Translations under genes and position numbers: made by a program
NCBI GenBank assembly: GCA_007994965.1
Contig: VOPW01000001.1
Span: forward strand, 1,612,001-1,676,000
Length of the DNA stretch: 64,000 nucleotides
Source: Piscinibacter aquaticus
GTDB lineage: Bacteria > Pseudomonadota > Gammaproteobacteria > Burkholderiales > Burkholderiaceae_C
Reading direction: 5' to 3'
Notes under the pieces: generated by a model
The model's database searches: none
Told to the model about the DNA's origin: nothing
The model's input: only the letters and a program-made list of their open reading frames with translations
Shown: one piece after another, positions 18,909 to 29,994 of the stretch
Position numbering within the stretch: the stretch's first letter is position 1
How the letters are laid out: each line of letters starts with the position of its first letter

Positions 18909-19868
18909 ATGCGTCGTGACGCCTTCCTTCGTTCCCTGGCCGCGCTGGCGGCCGCCGGCGTGCTGCCGCTGTCGGCCCGCGCCAATGCGAACCTGAAGAT
19001 GATGATCCCGGCCAACCCCGGCGGCGGCTGGGACAGCACCGGCCGCGCACTCGGCAAGGCGCTGCAGGATGCGGGCGTGGCCAGCTCGGTCAACTTCGAC
19101 AACAAGGGCGGGGCCGCCGGCGCGATCGGCCTGGCGCAGTTCGTCAATGCCAGCAAGGGCGATCCGAATGCGCTGATGGTGATGGGCGCGGTGATGCTCG
19201 GCGGCATCATCACCGGCAAGCCGCCGGTGAGCCTCTCGCAGGCCACGCCGCTGGCGCGCCTGACCAGCGAGTACAACGTCTTCGTGCTGCCGGCCTCGTC
19301 GCCGCTGAAGACGATGAAGGACGTCATCGAGCAGCTCAAGAAGGACCCCGGCAGCGTCAAGTGGGGCGGCGGCTCGCGCGGCGCCACCGAGCACATCGCC
19401 GCGGCGATGATCGCCCGCGAGGTCGGTGTCGATCCGGCGAAGATCAACTACGTCGCCTTCCGTGGGGGCGGCGAGGCGGTGGCGGCCATCCTCGGCGGCA
19501 ACGTCACGATCGGCGGCAGCGGCTACAGCGAGTTCGCCGAGTACATCAAGGCCGGCAAGATGCGCCCGATCGGCGTGACCAGCGAGAAGCGCCTGCCCGG
19601 CATCGACGTGCCGACGCTGAAGGAGCAGGGCGTCAACGTGGTGATCGGCAACTGGCGCGGCGTGTACGGTGCGCCCGGCATCACGCCGGAGCAGCGCAAG
19701 GCGCTGACCGACATGGTGGTCAAGGCCACCAAGTCCAAGGCCTGGGCCGAAGCGCTCGAGAAGAACGGCTGGACGCCCGCGCTGATGGCCGGCGCCGACT
19801 TCGAGAAGTTCGTCGACGACGAGTTCGCGAGCCTGCGCGCGATCATGGTCAAGTCCGGAATGATCTGA
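18909..19868 (+). CDS. tctC: Tripartite tricarboxylate transporter substrate-binding protein TctC (Bug family)
   Basis: This is the periplasmic binding protein of a secondary TTT transporter. The intact 319-residue product has a signal peptide (MRRDAFLRSLAALAAAGVLP, cleavage near ARANA) and Bug-family motifs: MMIPANPGGGWDSTGRALGK, FDNKGGAAGAIGLAQFV, KWGGGSRGATEHIAA and FRGGGEAVAAILGGNVTIGG, with NWRGVYGAPGIT near the C-terminus. Start ATG at 18909 follows a GAGGAGA ribosome site. It heads tctC-tctB-tctA. Citrate or another tricarboxylate is the likely ligand. Confidence 0.94.
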   Translation: MRRDAFLRSLAALAAAGVLPLSARANANLKMMIPANPGGGWDSTGRALGKALQDAGVASSVNFDNKGGAAGAIGLAQFVNASKGDPNALMVMGAVMLGGIITGKPPVSLSQATPLARLTSEYNVFVLPASSPLKTMKDVIEQLKKDPGSVKWGGGSRGATEHIAAAMIAREVGVDPAKINYVAFRGGGEAVAAILGGNVTIGGSGYSEFAEYIKAGKMRPIGVTSEKRLPGIDVPTLKEQGVNVVIGNWRGVYGAPGITPEQRKALTDMVVKATKSKAWAEALEKNGWTPALMAGADFEKFVDDEFASLRAIMVKSGMI

Positions 19869-19881
19869 GCCCGACGAGCCC

Positions 19882-20375
19882 ATGAACAAGCTGCACGCGG
19901 CGGTCGGCGCCGGCACGCTGGCGCTCGGCGCGCTGATCGCCGCGGGCGCCACCCAGATCCGCTCCGACGCCGGCTACGGCGGCGTCGGCCCAATTTCCTG
20001 CCGTGGGTGGTGGGTCTCGCGCTGCTCGCGTGCGGCGTGTTCCTGATCCGCGAAGCGCTCACCGGCGGCTTCCGGCTGATGGAAGAGCCTTCGGGCGCCG
20101 AGCAGGGCCACTGGCCCGGCTTCGTGTGGGTCTCGGCCGGCCTGCTGGCCAATGCGGCGCTGATCACCCGCATCGGCTTCGTGCTGTCGTGCGGGCTGTG
20201 CTTCATGCTTGCGGTGCGCGGCTTCAAGTCGGCCGAAGGCAAGGGCGATCGTTCGCCGCTGTCATGGGGCATCGATCTGATGATCGGCATGGCGATCGCC
20301 GCACCGGTGTACTGGATGTTCGGCAAGCTGCTGGCCATCAGCCTGCCCGGGCTCACGGACACCGGCTGGATCTGA
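19882..20375 (+). CDS. tctB: Tripartite tricarboxylate transporter small membrane subunit TctB, frame break near 19990
   Basis: TctB is the small four-helix membrane subunit that partners TctA. The corrected product has 164 residues: helix 1 in [20 protein letters not shown], the conserved segment [18 protein letters not shown], then [20 protein letters not shown] and a final pair of helices. A C is lost in GGCCCCAATT at about 19991, which splits the protein after GGVGP. It starts 13 bases after the tctC stop and ends 16 bases before tctA. Confidence 0.9.
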
Positions 20376-20391
20376 CGGCGAGGAAATTCCC

Positions 20392-21886
20392 ATGGACACC
20401 TGGAACGCCCTGCTGCAGGGCTTTGCCGTCGCGGCCACGCCGATCAACCTGCTGTGGGCGCTGCTGGGCTGCACCATCGGCACGGCGGTCGGCGTGCTGC
20501 CGGGCATCGGCCCGGCCACCGCGGTGGCGATGCTGCTGCCGATCACGCTGAAGGTCGACCCGACCGCCTCGATGATCTTCTTCGCCGGCATCTACTACGG
20601 TGCGATGTACGGCGGCTCGACCACCTCCATCCTGATGAACACGCCCGGCGAGGCCGGCTCGATGGTCACGGCGATGGAAGGCAACAAGATGGCCAAGAAC
20701 GGCCGCGCCGGCGCGGCGCTGGCCACCGCGGCGATCGGCTCCTTCGTGGCCGGCACGATCGCCACGGTGGGCGTCACGCTGTTCGCACCCTGGGTCGCGG
20801 AGAACGCCGTCAAGCTCGGCCCGCCGGAGTATTTCCTGCTGATGGTGCTGGCCTTCTGCACCGTCTCCGCGGTGCTGGGCAAGAGCACGCTGCGCGGCCT
20901 GACGGCGCTGTTCATCGGCCTGGCGATGGGGCTGGTCGGCCTCGACCAGATCTCTGGCGGGCGCGCTACACCTTCGAGACGCCCGAACTGATGGACGGCC
21001 TCGAGGTGGTGCTGATCGCCGTCGGCCTGTTCGCCGTGGCCGAGGCGCTCTACGCGGTGCTCTACGAAGGCCGCGTCGTCGAGACGCAGAACCGCATGAG
21101 CAAGGTGCACATGACGGCCTCCGAATGGAAGCGCTCGTGGCCGGCCCGGCTGCGAGCCACCTTCATCGGCTTTCCGTTCGGCACCGTGCCCGCCGGCGGC
21201 AGCGAGATCCCGACCTTCCTGAGCTATGCCACCGAGAAGAAGCTCAGCAAGCACAAGGAAGAGTTCGGCACCACCGGCGCGATCGAGGGCGTCGCCGGCC
21301 CCGAAGCCGCCAACAATGCGGCCATCACCGCGACGCTGATCCCGCTGCTGACGCTCGGCATCCCGACCTCCAACACGACGGCGATCCTGCTCGGCGCGTT
21401 CCAGAACTACGGCATCAACCCAGGGCCGCAGCTGTTCGACACGAATGCCGCGCTCGTCTGGGCGCTGATCGCGTCGCTCTACATCGGCAACGTGATGCTG
21501 CTGGTGCTCAACCTGCCGCTGGTGGGCCTGTGGGTCAAGCTGCTGAAGATCCCGAAGGCTCCGCTGTACGCCGGCATCCTGATCTTCGCCACGGTGGGTG
21601 TCTACGGCATGCGCCAGTCGGCCTTCGACCTCGTGCTGCTGTATGCGATCGGCCTGCTCGGCGTGGTGATGCGCCGCTTCGACTTCCCGGCCGCGCCGGT
21701 GGTGGTGGGCATGATCCTCGGACCGCTGGCCGAGGCGCAGATGCGCAATGCGCTGTCGATCGGCGAGGGCAAGTGGGGGTGTTCCTCGAGCGTCCGATGT
21801 CGCTCACGCTGATCGTCGTGATCGTGGGGGTGCTCGGCCTGCCGCGCCTGCTTCGCCTGCGCCGCAAGCTGCGCCGCGCGCCCTGA
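20392..21886 (+). CDS. tctA: Tripartite tricarboxylate transporter large membrane subunit TctA, two frame breaks
   Basis: TctA is the main transport subunit, about 12 membrane helices, using a cation gradient. Signature segments are [39 protein letters not shown] and, in the second repeat, [20 protein letters not shown] with [16 protein letters not shown]. Two lost bases break the frame: one at about 20958, in sequence that reads GGCCGGGCGC when corrected ([13 protein letters not shown]), and one in a G-run at about 21776 ([14 protein letters not shown]). Correction gives roughly 498 residues ending [10 protein letters not shown]. It ends 15 bases from the convergent hemH. Confidence 0.95.
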
Positions 21887-21901
21887 GGCGCGCCGCGAAC
21901 C

Positions 21902-22990
21902 TCAGTCGGTCGCGCCGGCGGCCAGCGCGCGCTGGCGCTGCGCCTCCAGTGACGAGGCATCGGCCGGCTTCATCGGCCAGCCCTGCATGTGGCGCATCGC
22001 GATGTCGGCCATCGCGGCGATCCACGGGTGGCTGTCGTTCAGGCAGGGGATGTAGTGGAATTCCTTGCCGCCGGCCTCGAGGAAGGCTTCGCGCGCTTCC
22101 TGGTCGATCTCTTCCAGCGTTTCCAGGCAGTCGGCCGTGAAGCCGGGGCACATGACGTCGACACGCGCCACGCCTTGTTTGGCCAGTTCGATCAGCGTCG
22201 GCTCGGTGTAGGGCTGCAGCCACTCGGCCTTGCCGAAGCGGCTCTGGAAGGTCACCACCAGCTGTTCGCGCGAGAGGCCGAGCCGCTCGCCGAGCAGGCG
22301 CGCCGTCTTCAGGCATTCGCAGTGGTAGGGGTCACCGAGCAGCAGCGTGCGCTTGGGAACGCCGTGGAAGCTCAGCACCAGCTTGTCGCCGCGCCCCTCG
22401 GTCTGCCAGTGCGCGAGCACGCGCTGGGCCAGCGCCTCGATGTACGCCGCGTCGTCGTGGTAGCGGTTGACGAAGCGGAACTCCGGCACGTGGCGCACGC
22501 TGCGCGACCATTCGCCCACCGCGTCCCAGGCGCTGGCGGTGGTAGGCCCCGAGTACTGCGGGTACATCGGCAGCAGCAGGATGCGCGTGGCGCCTTCGGC
22601 CTTCAATTCGTCGAGCACGCTGGGCACCGACGGGTTGCCGTAGCGCATCGCATGGCGCACCAGCACCGGGTGGCCGCGCTCGCCGAGATAACCGCGCAGC
22701 AGCGTGGCCTGCCCGGCACTCCACACCTGCAGCGGCGAGCCCTCGGGCATCCAGATGCTTTCGTACTTCTTCGCCGACTTGGCCGGGCGCACGCGCAGGA
22801 TCACGCCGTGCAGGATCAGCCACCACAGCACGCGCGGGATCTCGACCACGCGCGGATCGCCGAGAAACTGCGCCCGGTAGCGACGCAGCGCCGCCGGCGT
22901 CGGCGCGTCGGGCGTGCCGAGGTTGACGAGCAGCACGGCGGTGCGCTCGGGCGAGCCGTGGCGGAAGGGCGGTTCGGTGGCGAAGGTCAT
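21902..22990 (-). CDS. hemH: Ferrochelatase
   Basis: HemH inserts ferrous iron into protoporphyrin IX, the last step of protoheme synthesis, at the inner membrane. The 362-residue product is intact: AVLLVNLGTPDAPTPAALRR near the N-terminus, LPMYPQYSGPTTASAWDAV, the catalytic-His segment VLSFHGVPKRTLLLGDPY followed by HCECLKTARLL, and FQSRFGKAEWLQPYTEPTL with CPGFTADCLETLEEID, where the conserved Glu lies. It is the last gene of a leftward run (cyclase-FHA, LOV-like kinase, hemH), 50 bases after the kinase stop, so co-expression with the sensor is possible. Confidence 0.96.
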   Translation of the reverse strand: MTFATEPPFRHGSPERTAVLLVNLGTPDAPTPAALRRYRAQFLGDPRVVEIPRVLWWLILHGVILRVRPAKSAKKYESIWMPEGSPLQVWSAGQATLLRGYLGERGHPVLVRHAMRYGNPSVPSVLDELKAEGATRILLLPMYPQYSGPTTASAWDAVGEWSRSVRHVPEFRFVNRYHDDAAYIEALAQRVLAHWQTEGRGDKLVLSFHGVPKRTLLLGDPYHCECLKTARLLGERLGLSREQLVVTFQSRFGKAEWLQPYTEPTLIELAKQGVARVDVMCPGFTADCLETLEEIDQEAREAFLEAGGKEFHYIPCLNDSHPWIAAMADIAMRHMQGWPMKPADASSLEAQRQRALAAGATD

Positions 22991-23040
22991 GCGGGGGACG
23001 CGAGTGGCGCGCGATTATCGGCGAGCCGGCGCGGCGGGGC

Positions 23041-26000
23041 TCAGCCTGGGGTCGTCGTGCGCAGCGCGTCGAGCGCGGCACTCACCTTGGCCATCTCGAT
23101 CGGCTTGGTCCAGTAGCCGACGAAGCCGCTGGTGCGGGCGCGTTCCAGGTCTTCCGGCATCGCGTCGGCCGAGCACATGAAGGCCGGCAGCGCGGCCAGC
23201 GCGGCATCGGTGCGCAGCCGGGCCAGCAGGTCGTGGCCGTTCATGTCGGGCAGATTGGCATCGAGCACCAGCACCTGCGGCGTCCAGCCGGCCACCAACT
23301 GCAGCGCCTCCTTGCCGCTCTCGGCAATCTGCAGCTCGATGCCGCCGAGCAGGCGCATCGCCTCCTCGAAGAGCAGGGCGTTGATGCGGTTGTCTTCCAC
23401 GTACAGCACGCGCAGCGGCTGTTCGGCCAGCGGTGGCGGCGCCGGCACGGCCATGCCGGGCGCTTCGAGCGGCGCCGGCGCGGTGTCGGGCGAATCGGCG
23501 GCGGGCAGTTCGATGCGGGCGAGGGTGCCCGCGCCGGGGACGCTGGACAGGCTCACCGAGCCGCCCATCTGTTCGATCAGGCTGCGCGTGATCACGAGGC
23601 CGAGGCCGCTGCCTTCGATGCCGGTGGTCTCGTGGCCGAGGCGCTCGAAGGGCTGGAAGAGCCGCGCCAGCTGCTCGTCGGTGAGGCCCGAGCCGGTGTC
23701 CTCGATCGCGATGGCGCAGCGGCCTTCGGGGGCATCGAGCAGCGACACCAGCACCCAGCCGCCCGGCCGGTTGTATTTCACCGCGTTGGACACCATGTTC
23801 ATCAGCACCTGGCGCAGGCAGCGTTCGTCGGCGCGCACCCAGCGGCCGGGCGGCACCGTGGCTCGCCAGCGCGATGCCCGCGCCTTCGGCGGCCGGGCGG
23901 AGGAGATCCAGCGTGCTGTCGAGGAAGGGTGCCAGCTCGATCGCGCGGGGCTCCAGCGCGGCGCGGCCCTCCTCGACGCGCTGCAGGTCGAGCACCTCGT
24001 TGACGAGGCCGAGCAGATGCTCGCTGGCGCGCAGGATGTGGTCGGCGTACTCGGCCACCTTGGAGGGCGCGCCTTCGGGCTGCATGCGCAGCAGCTGGGT
24101 GAAGCCGATCACCGCATTCAGCGGCGTGCGCATCTCGTGGCTCATGCGCGAGAGGAACTCGCTCTTGGCGCGGCTGGCCAGCTCGGCGGCCTGCTTGTCG
24201 AGCACGGCCTGGGCGGCGGCCTGCTGCTCGGTCACGTCGCGGAAGCTGACCGGGCACGACAGCGCCTTGCTGCCACCGCCCGGGCTGAGCGCCCGCGCGG
24301 TGAGCAGCACGTGCAGCACCGCGCCATCGGGCCGGTGCACGACCAGCGGCATCTCGTGCACCGCGTCGCCGCCGCCGAGCACGCGGTAGACGGGGTGGTT
24401 GGCGGGCATCAGCGGCCGATCCTGCGCGTCGTGCAAACGGTAGCCGAGTTCGCTCAGCCGGTGGCCGGTGAGCGCCGCGGTGCTGCTGGCCAGCGTGTCG
24501 GCCGCCGAAGGATTGCAGGCGAGGATGCGGCCATCGGGCCCGGCGACGATCAGGCCGTCGCTGATGGTGGCGGCCACCGAGCGGTACAGCTCCTCGCTGA
24601 TGCGCAGCCGCTCGGCCGCACGCACGCGCTCGGTGACGTCGTGCAGCACACCGAGGTGCTGCACCACGTGACCACGCGCATCGCGGATCGGCACCACGCT
24701 CAGCTCGTTGAGGAACTCGCTGCCGTCGCGCCGGCGATTGGCGAGCACCACGGTGCAGGGCCGGCCCTCGGCCAGCGCGGCGCGGAGCTCCGGCAGGCCG
24801 GGTTGCTCGCGCGTCGGGTCGTTCAGGAATCGGCAGTTGCGGCCCACGGCCTCGTCGCGCGCATAGCCGGTCAGGCGTTCGAAGGCCGCGTTCACATAGA
24901 CGATCGGCCGGTCGGGCTGGGTGGAATCGGTGACGACGATCGGCATCGCGGCGTCGGCTTCCACGGCGCGCTGCAGCGTGACGAGCTCGCGCTCCATGCG
25001 ACGCAGTTCGGTCAGGTCGCGCGTCAGGTAGAGCACGTTTCCGTCGCCCATGGGCGCGAGGCGGGCCTCGAAGACGCGCTTGCGCCCGTCGGGCATCGTG
25101 CCTTCGTACTCCAGGCGCTGCATATCGCCGGTGCTGCGCGCCAGCGCAAGCGCCTCGCGCGCCTGACGGTCGAAGGGCGGCGTCAGCACGTCGCCGAAGC
25201 GCTGGCCGCGCTGGCGCTCGAACGGCTCGATCAGCAGCGGGTGCTGCTCGTCGCTGCACATCAGGTAGCTGTCGTCCGGCCCGACCACGAACCACAAGTC
25301 GGGCACAGCGCGCAGCACGGCCGTCAGCCGGGCCTCGGTGCTCTTCTGCTGCTGCTCGGCACGCTGCCGTTCGGAGACGTCGATCGACAAGTGCACCGTG
25401 CTGCCGTCGGGCAGGCGCTGGTCGCACACGAGTACGACCTGATCGGCGTAGCGCAGCTCGTGCGGCGTCGCGTCGGGCGACGCGAGCGACAGGCGCCAGC
25501 GCACGAACTCGTCTTCGCGGCCCACCGCATCCGGATAGACGCCCTGGGCGACCATCGCACGCAGCAGCGATTCCCAGGTGTCGTCGGCGCCGCGCGCATA
25601 GCGCCCGACCTGCCGCTGCCACGCCGCGTTGGCTGCCAGCACGCGTCCATCGGGCCCGCTGATCATCAGCCCGGCGTGCACGGCATCCATCGCCGTCATG
25701 AGCATCTGGCGCGCTTGCTGCGCCGCCTCGGCGCTGGGCCACCTCGGCGGTCACGTCGCGCGCCGCGCCGCGGTAGCCGAGGAAGCGGCCGCCGGCATCG
25801 AAGCGAGGCCGGCCGCTTATTGCGACGAGCATCGTGCCGCGCGCGCAGTCGCGCTCGCCGATGCCGTCGCGGAAAGGCTGCCGCGCGGCACGGTCGGCGC
25901 GGTAGCGGTCCCAGCTTTCGCGTTCGGCGGCACCCGGCGGCGGGCGGTTCAGGTTCATCGAGTGCATGCCGATCTCGACGCTGGCGGGCCAGCCGGTGTG

Positions 26001-26406
26001 CTCGACGACGCTGTCCGACACCCAGGTCAGAACGCCCTCGGCGTCGGTCTCCCACAGCCAGTCGCTGCCGGCGGCAGCGGCCATGCGCTCGCGTTCGATC
26101 ACGGCGGCGAGTTGCCGCTCCCGTTCGTGCGAGGCCAGCAGCGCGGTCACCGCCGTGACGGCATCGGCCAGCGGTGCTTCGGCGGGGCCCCGGCGCCCGC
26201 AGGCGCAAGCGGCCGGCAACGACGCCATCGATCGTCAGCGGCGCATCGAGATCGCCGGGCTGCTCGCCGTCGTGGCCGCCGGTGCCGACGACCTCCTGCG
26301 CTTCGCCCGTGCCAAGCACGACGGCGGCACCGGCCGCGCCGGCCTAGCGGCACAGACTGCGCAACACCGCCAGGATCGATTCATGCAGGCCGGCGTCGCG
26401 CGCCAT
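23041..26406 (-). CDS. Multi-PAS hybrid histidine kinase with a LOV-like domain; three frame breaks and an in-frame TAG
   Basis: The corrected protein has about 1120 residues. Order: a GAF-like N-terminus, PAS (SDWLWETDAEGVLTWVSD), PAS (AGLMISGPDGRVLAANAAW), PAS (PDLWFVVGPDDSYLMCSDE), a LOV-like PAS at 24975-24625 (YVNAAFERLTGY, GRNCRFLND, NRRRDGSEFLNELSVVP), a further PAS (DGLIVAGPDGRILACNPSA), then HisKA (SRMSHEMRTPLNAVIGF), HATPase (NMVSNAVKYN, IEDTGSGL, GSGLGLVITRS) and a C-terminal receiver (VLYVEDNRIN, VLVLDANLPDMNG, YWTKP). Breaks lie near 26180, 25728 and 23868. From the ATG at 26406, two bases past the cyclase stop, an in-frame TAG sits at 26346-26344; GTG at 26319 is an alternative start. 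It keeps the photoactive Cys of LOV domains but lacks the usual glutamines. Blue-light sensing is inference. Confidence 0.82.
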
Positions 26407-26408
26407 GC

Positions 26409-27348
26409 TCAGAGGTAGAGATCGTGCGGCTGCGTGTCCGCGAACTTCATCACCTCGAAGCGGACGCAGGGGCCGTCGGCTTCGATCGGCGGCGTACCCA
26501 GCCCGATCAGCCCGCTGCCGTGCAGCGTGCAGGTGCCGCGGCGCAGGCTGATCACCTCCGGGGTCGTGGTCGAAGCGCACGTAGGTGCCGTTGTAGCTGA
26601 GGTCGGTGAGCTGGAAGGTGCCGCCGTGCCAATCGATGCGGGCGTGCGAGCGCGATACCCGCGTGTCGTCGATGCAGTAGGTGACGCCCGGGCTGCGCCC
26701 GAGCACCACCGGCAGGCTGGCGCCGCTGTAGACGCGGTTCATGTTCAGCCACATCAGGCGGATGCCTTCGGGCTCGGCGGCCGGTGCCATGTCACCGAAG
26801 GCGGTGGCGGCGGTGTCGCCCGGGTTGCGCTGCGCCTCGAGCAGGTAGACGTGCACCGGCTCGACGCGCCCGCGCAACTGCATGCGGTCGAGGCTGCGGA
26901 AGCGTTCGCGCTGGGCCGGGGGCAGCCCGGCCAGCACGGCCGAGGTGAGCAGCGTCTCGTTGTCGCCGGCGTGGTCGAGCAGCCGGGCTGCCACGTTGAC
27001 GGCATCGCCAAACACGTCGCCGGACATCTCGACGACCTCGCCGCAGGCCAGTGCCACCTGCACCTTCAACGGCTGCGGCAACGAACTTCCAGGGCCGCCG
27101 ATGCGCTCCATCGAATCGTGCATCTCTTCCGCAGCGGCCAGTGCAGCCTTGGGCAGGATGAACATGGCCATCAGGCCATCGCCCAGCGTCTTCACCAGCT
27201 GGCCGCCCATCGACTCGACGATGCGCGCCAGCAGGGCCACGCTCTGCGTCACCACGGCGGTGGCCTCGGCGTTGCCCATCGACTCGTACAGCGAGGTACT
27301 GCCACGCAGGTCGGCGAACAGGATGGTGCGCTCGACGATCTTGGTCAT
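26409..27348 (-). CDS. Class III adenylate/guanylate cyclase with C-terminal FHA domain, frame break near 26558
   Basis: The N-terminal cyclase domain has the two metal Asp residues in RTILFADLRGSTSLYES and QLVKTLGDGLMAMF, and the substrate region DVFGDAVNVAARLL; Lys before the second Asp and Asp in FGDAVN favour ATP over GTP. A linker leads to an FHA domain (VVLGRSPGVTYCI, VSRSHARIDWHGGTF, LTDLSYNGTYVRF) that would bind a phosphothreonine partner. An extra G in CCCCGAGG at about 26559 breaks the frame inside the FHA domain; correction continues EVISLRRGTCTLHGSG and ends VMKFADTQPHDLYL at 26409, about 312 residues. The kinase gene starts two bases later, so the two are probably coupled. Confidence 0.87.
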
Positions 27349-27409
27349 GCGGTCAGGCGACGCGGCAGCATGCGCTCGATTTTATCGTCTGCGGGCGAGC
27401 ATCCTCAGC

Positions 27410-27434
27410 AAAAAGGGCCCCTAGGGGGCCCTTT
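27410..27434 (-). terminator. Intrinsic terminator of rpoD
   Basis: On the minus strand a perfect 10-bp stem AAAGGGCCCC / GGGGCCCTTT with a CTA loop is followed by two more Ts, giving a run of five. It lies 19 bases after the rpoD stop and before the cyclase gene, so the signalling genes need their own promoter or read-through. Confidence 0.88.
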
Positions 27435-27452
27435 GTCGAGGTCAAGCCTGCG

Positions 27453-29698
<2,246 letters not shown>

Positions 29699-29965
29699 GC
29701 GATTCCTCGGATGGTAGGGGGCCATGCAGACGGACGGCCTCGTCGGGCCATGCCGGTACAGCACCAATGCACATGCGGACCGGCCGCCTCGCGGCCCCAT
29801 GGGCGCACGAACGGCCGGACGGCATCGGGCGGGCAAGCTGGCGTGAACAGTCCGGAGGGTGCAGCCCTTGCGGGTATGGGGTGGCCTTGGGTGTGACCCT
29901 GTGTCGCAGGGTGGCCGGGGCCCGGAGGTGCTGCTGTCACTCTTGCCGCGCGTACGAAACCCTTG
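29699..29965 (-). other. Long rpoD leader, no gene
   Basis: About 267 bases lie between the likely rpoD start of transcription and the rpoD ATG. Frames on both strands are short or overlap real genes without coding character. I see no tRNA, riboswitch or terminator. A long 5' leader with GC-rich local pairing remains, in which post-transcriptional control would be possible. Confidence 0.5.
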
Positions 29966-29994
29966 ATTATACGAGCCGTTGCAAGGATTTTCAG
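29966..29994 (-). promoter_or_regulatory. Sigma-70-type promoter of rpoD, overlapping the dnaG stop codon
   Basis: On the minus strand CTGAAA (29994-29989, 4 of 6 to TTGACA) is followed after 17 bases by a perfect TATAAT (29971-29966). The -35 overlaps the dnaG TGA (29993-29991). It would transcribe rpoD independently of dnaG with a leader of roughly 260 bases. Confidence 0.75.

Noticed and set aside
26344..26346. Amber recoding (for example pyrrolysine) at the in-frame TAG of the kinase
   Set aside because: No pyl genes or other sign of recoding are present, TAG is used as a normal stop by the radical SAM gene and glgX, and a substitution in CCAGG or a later start explains it more simply.
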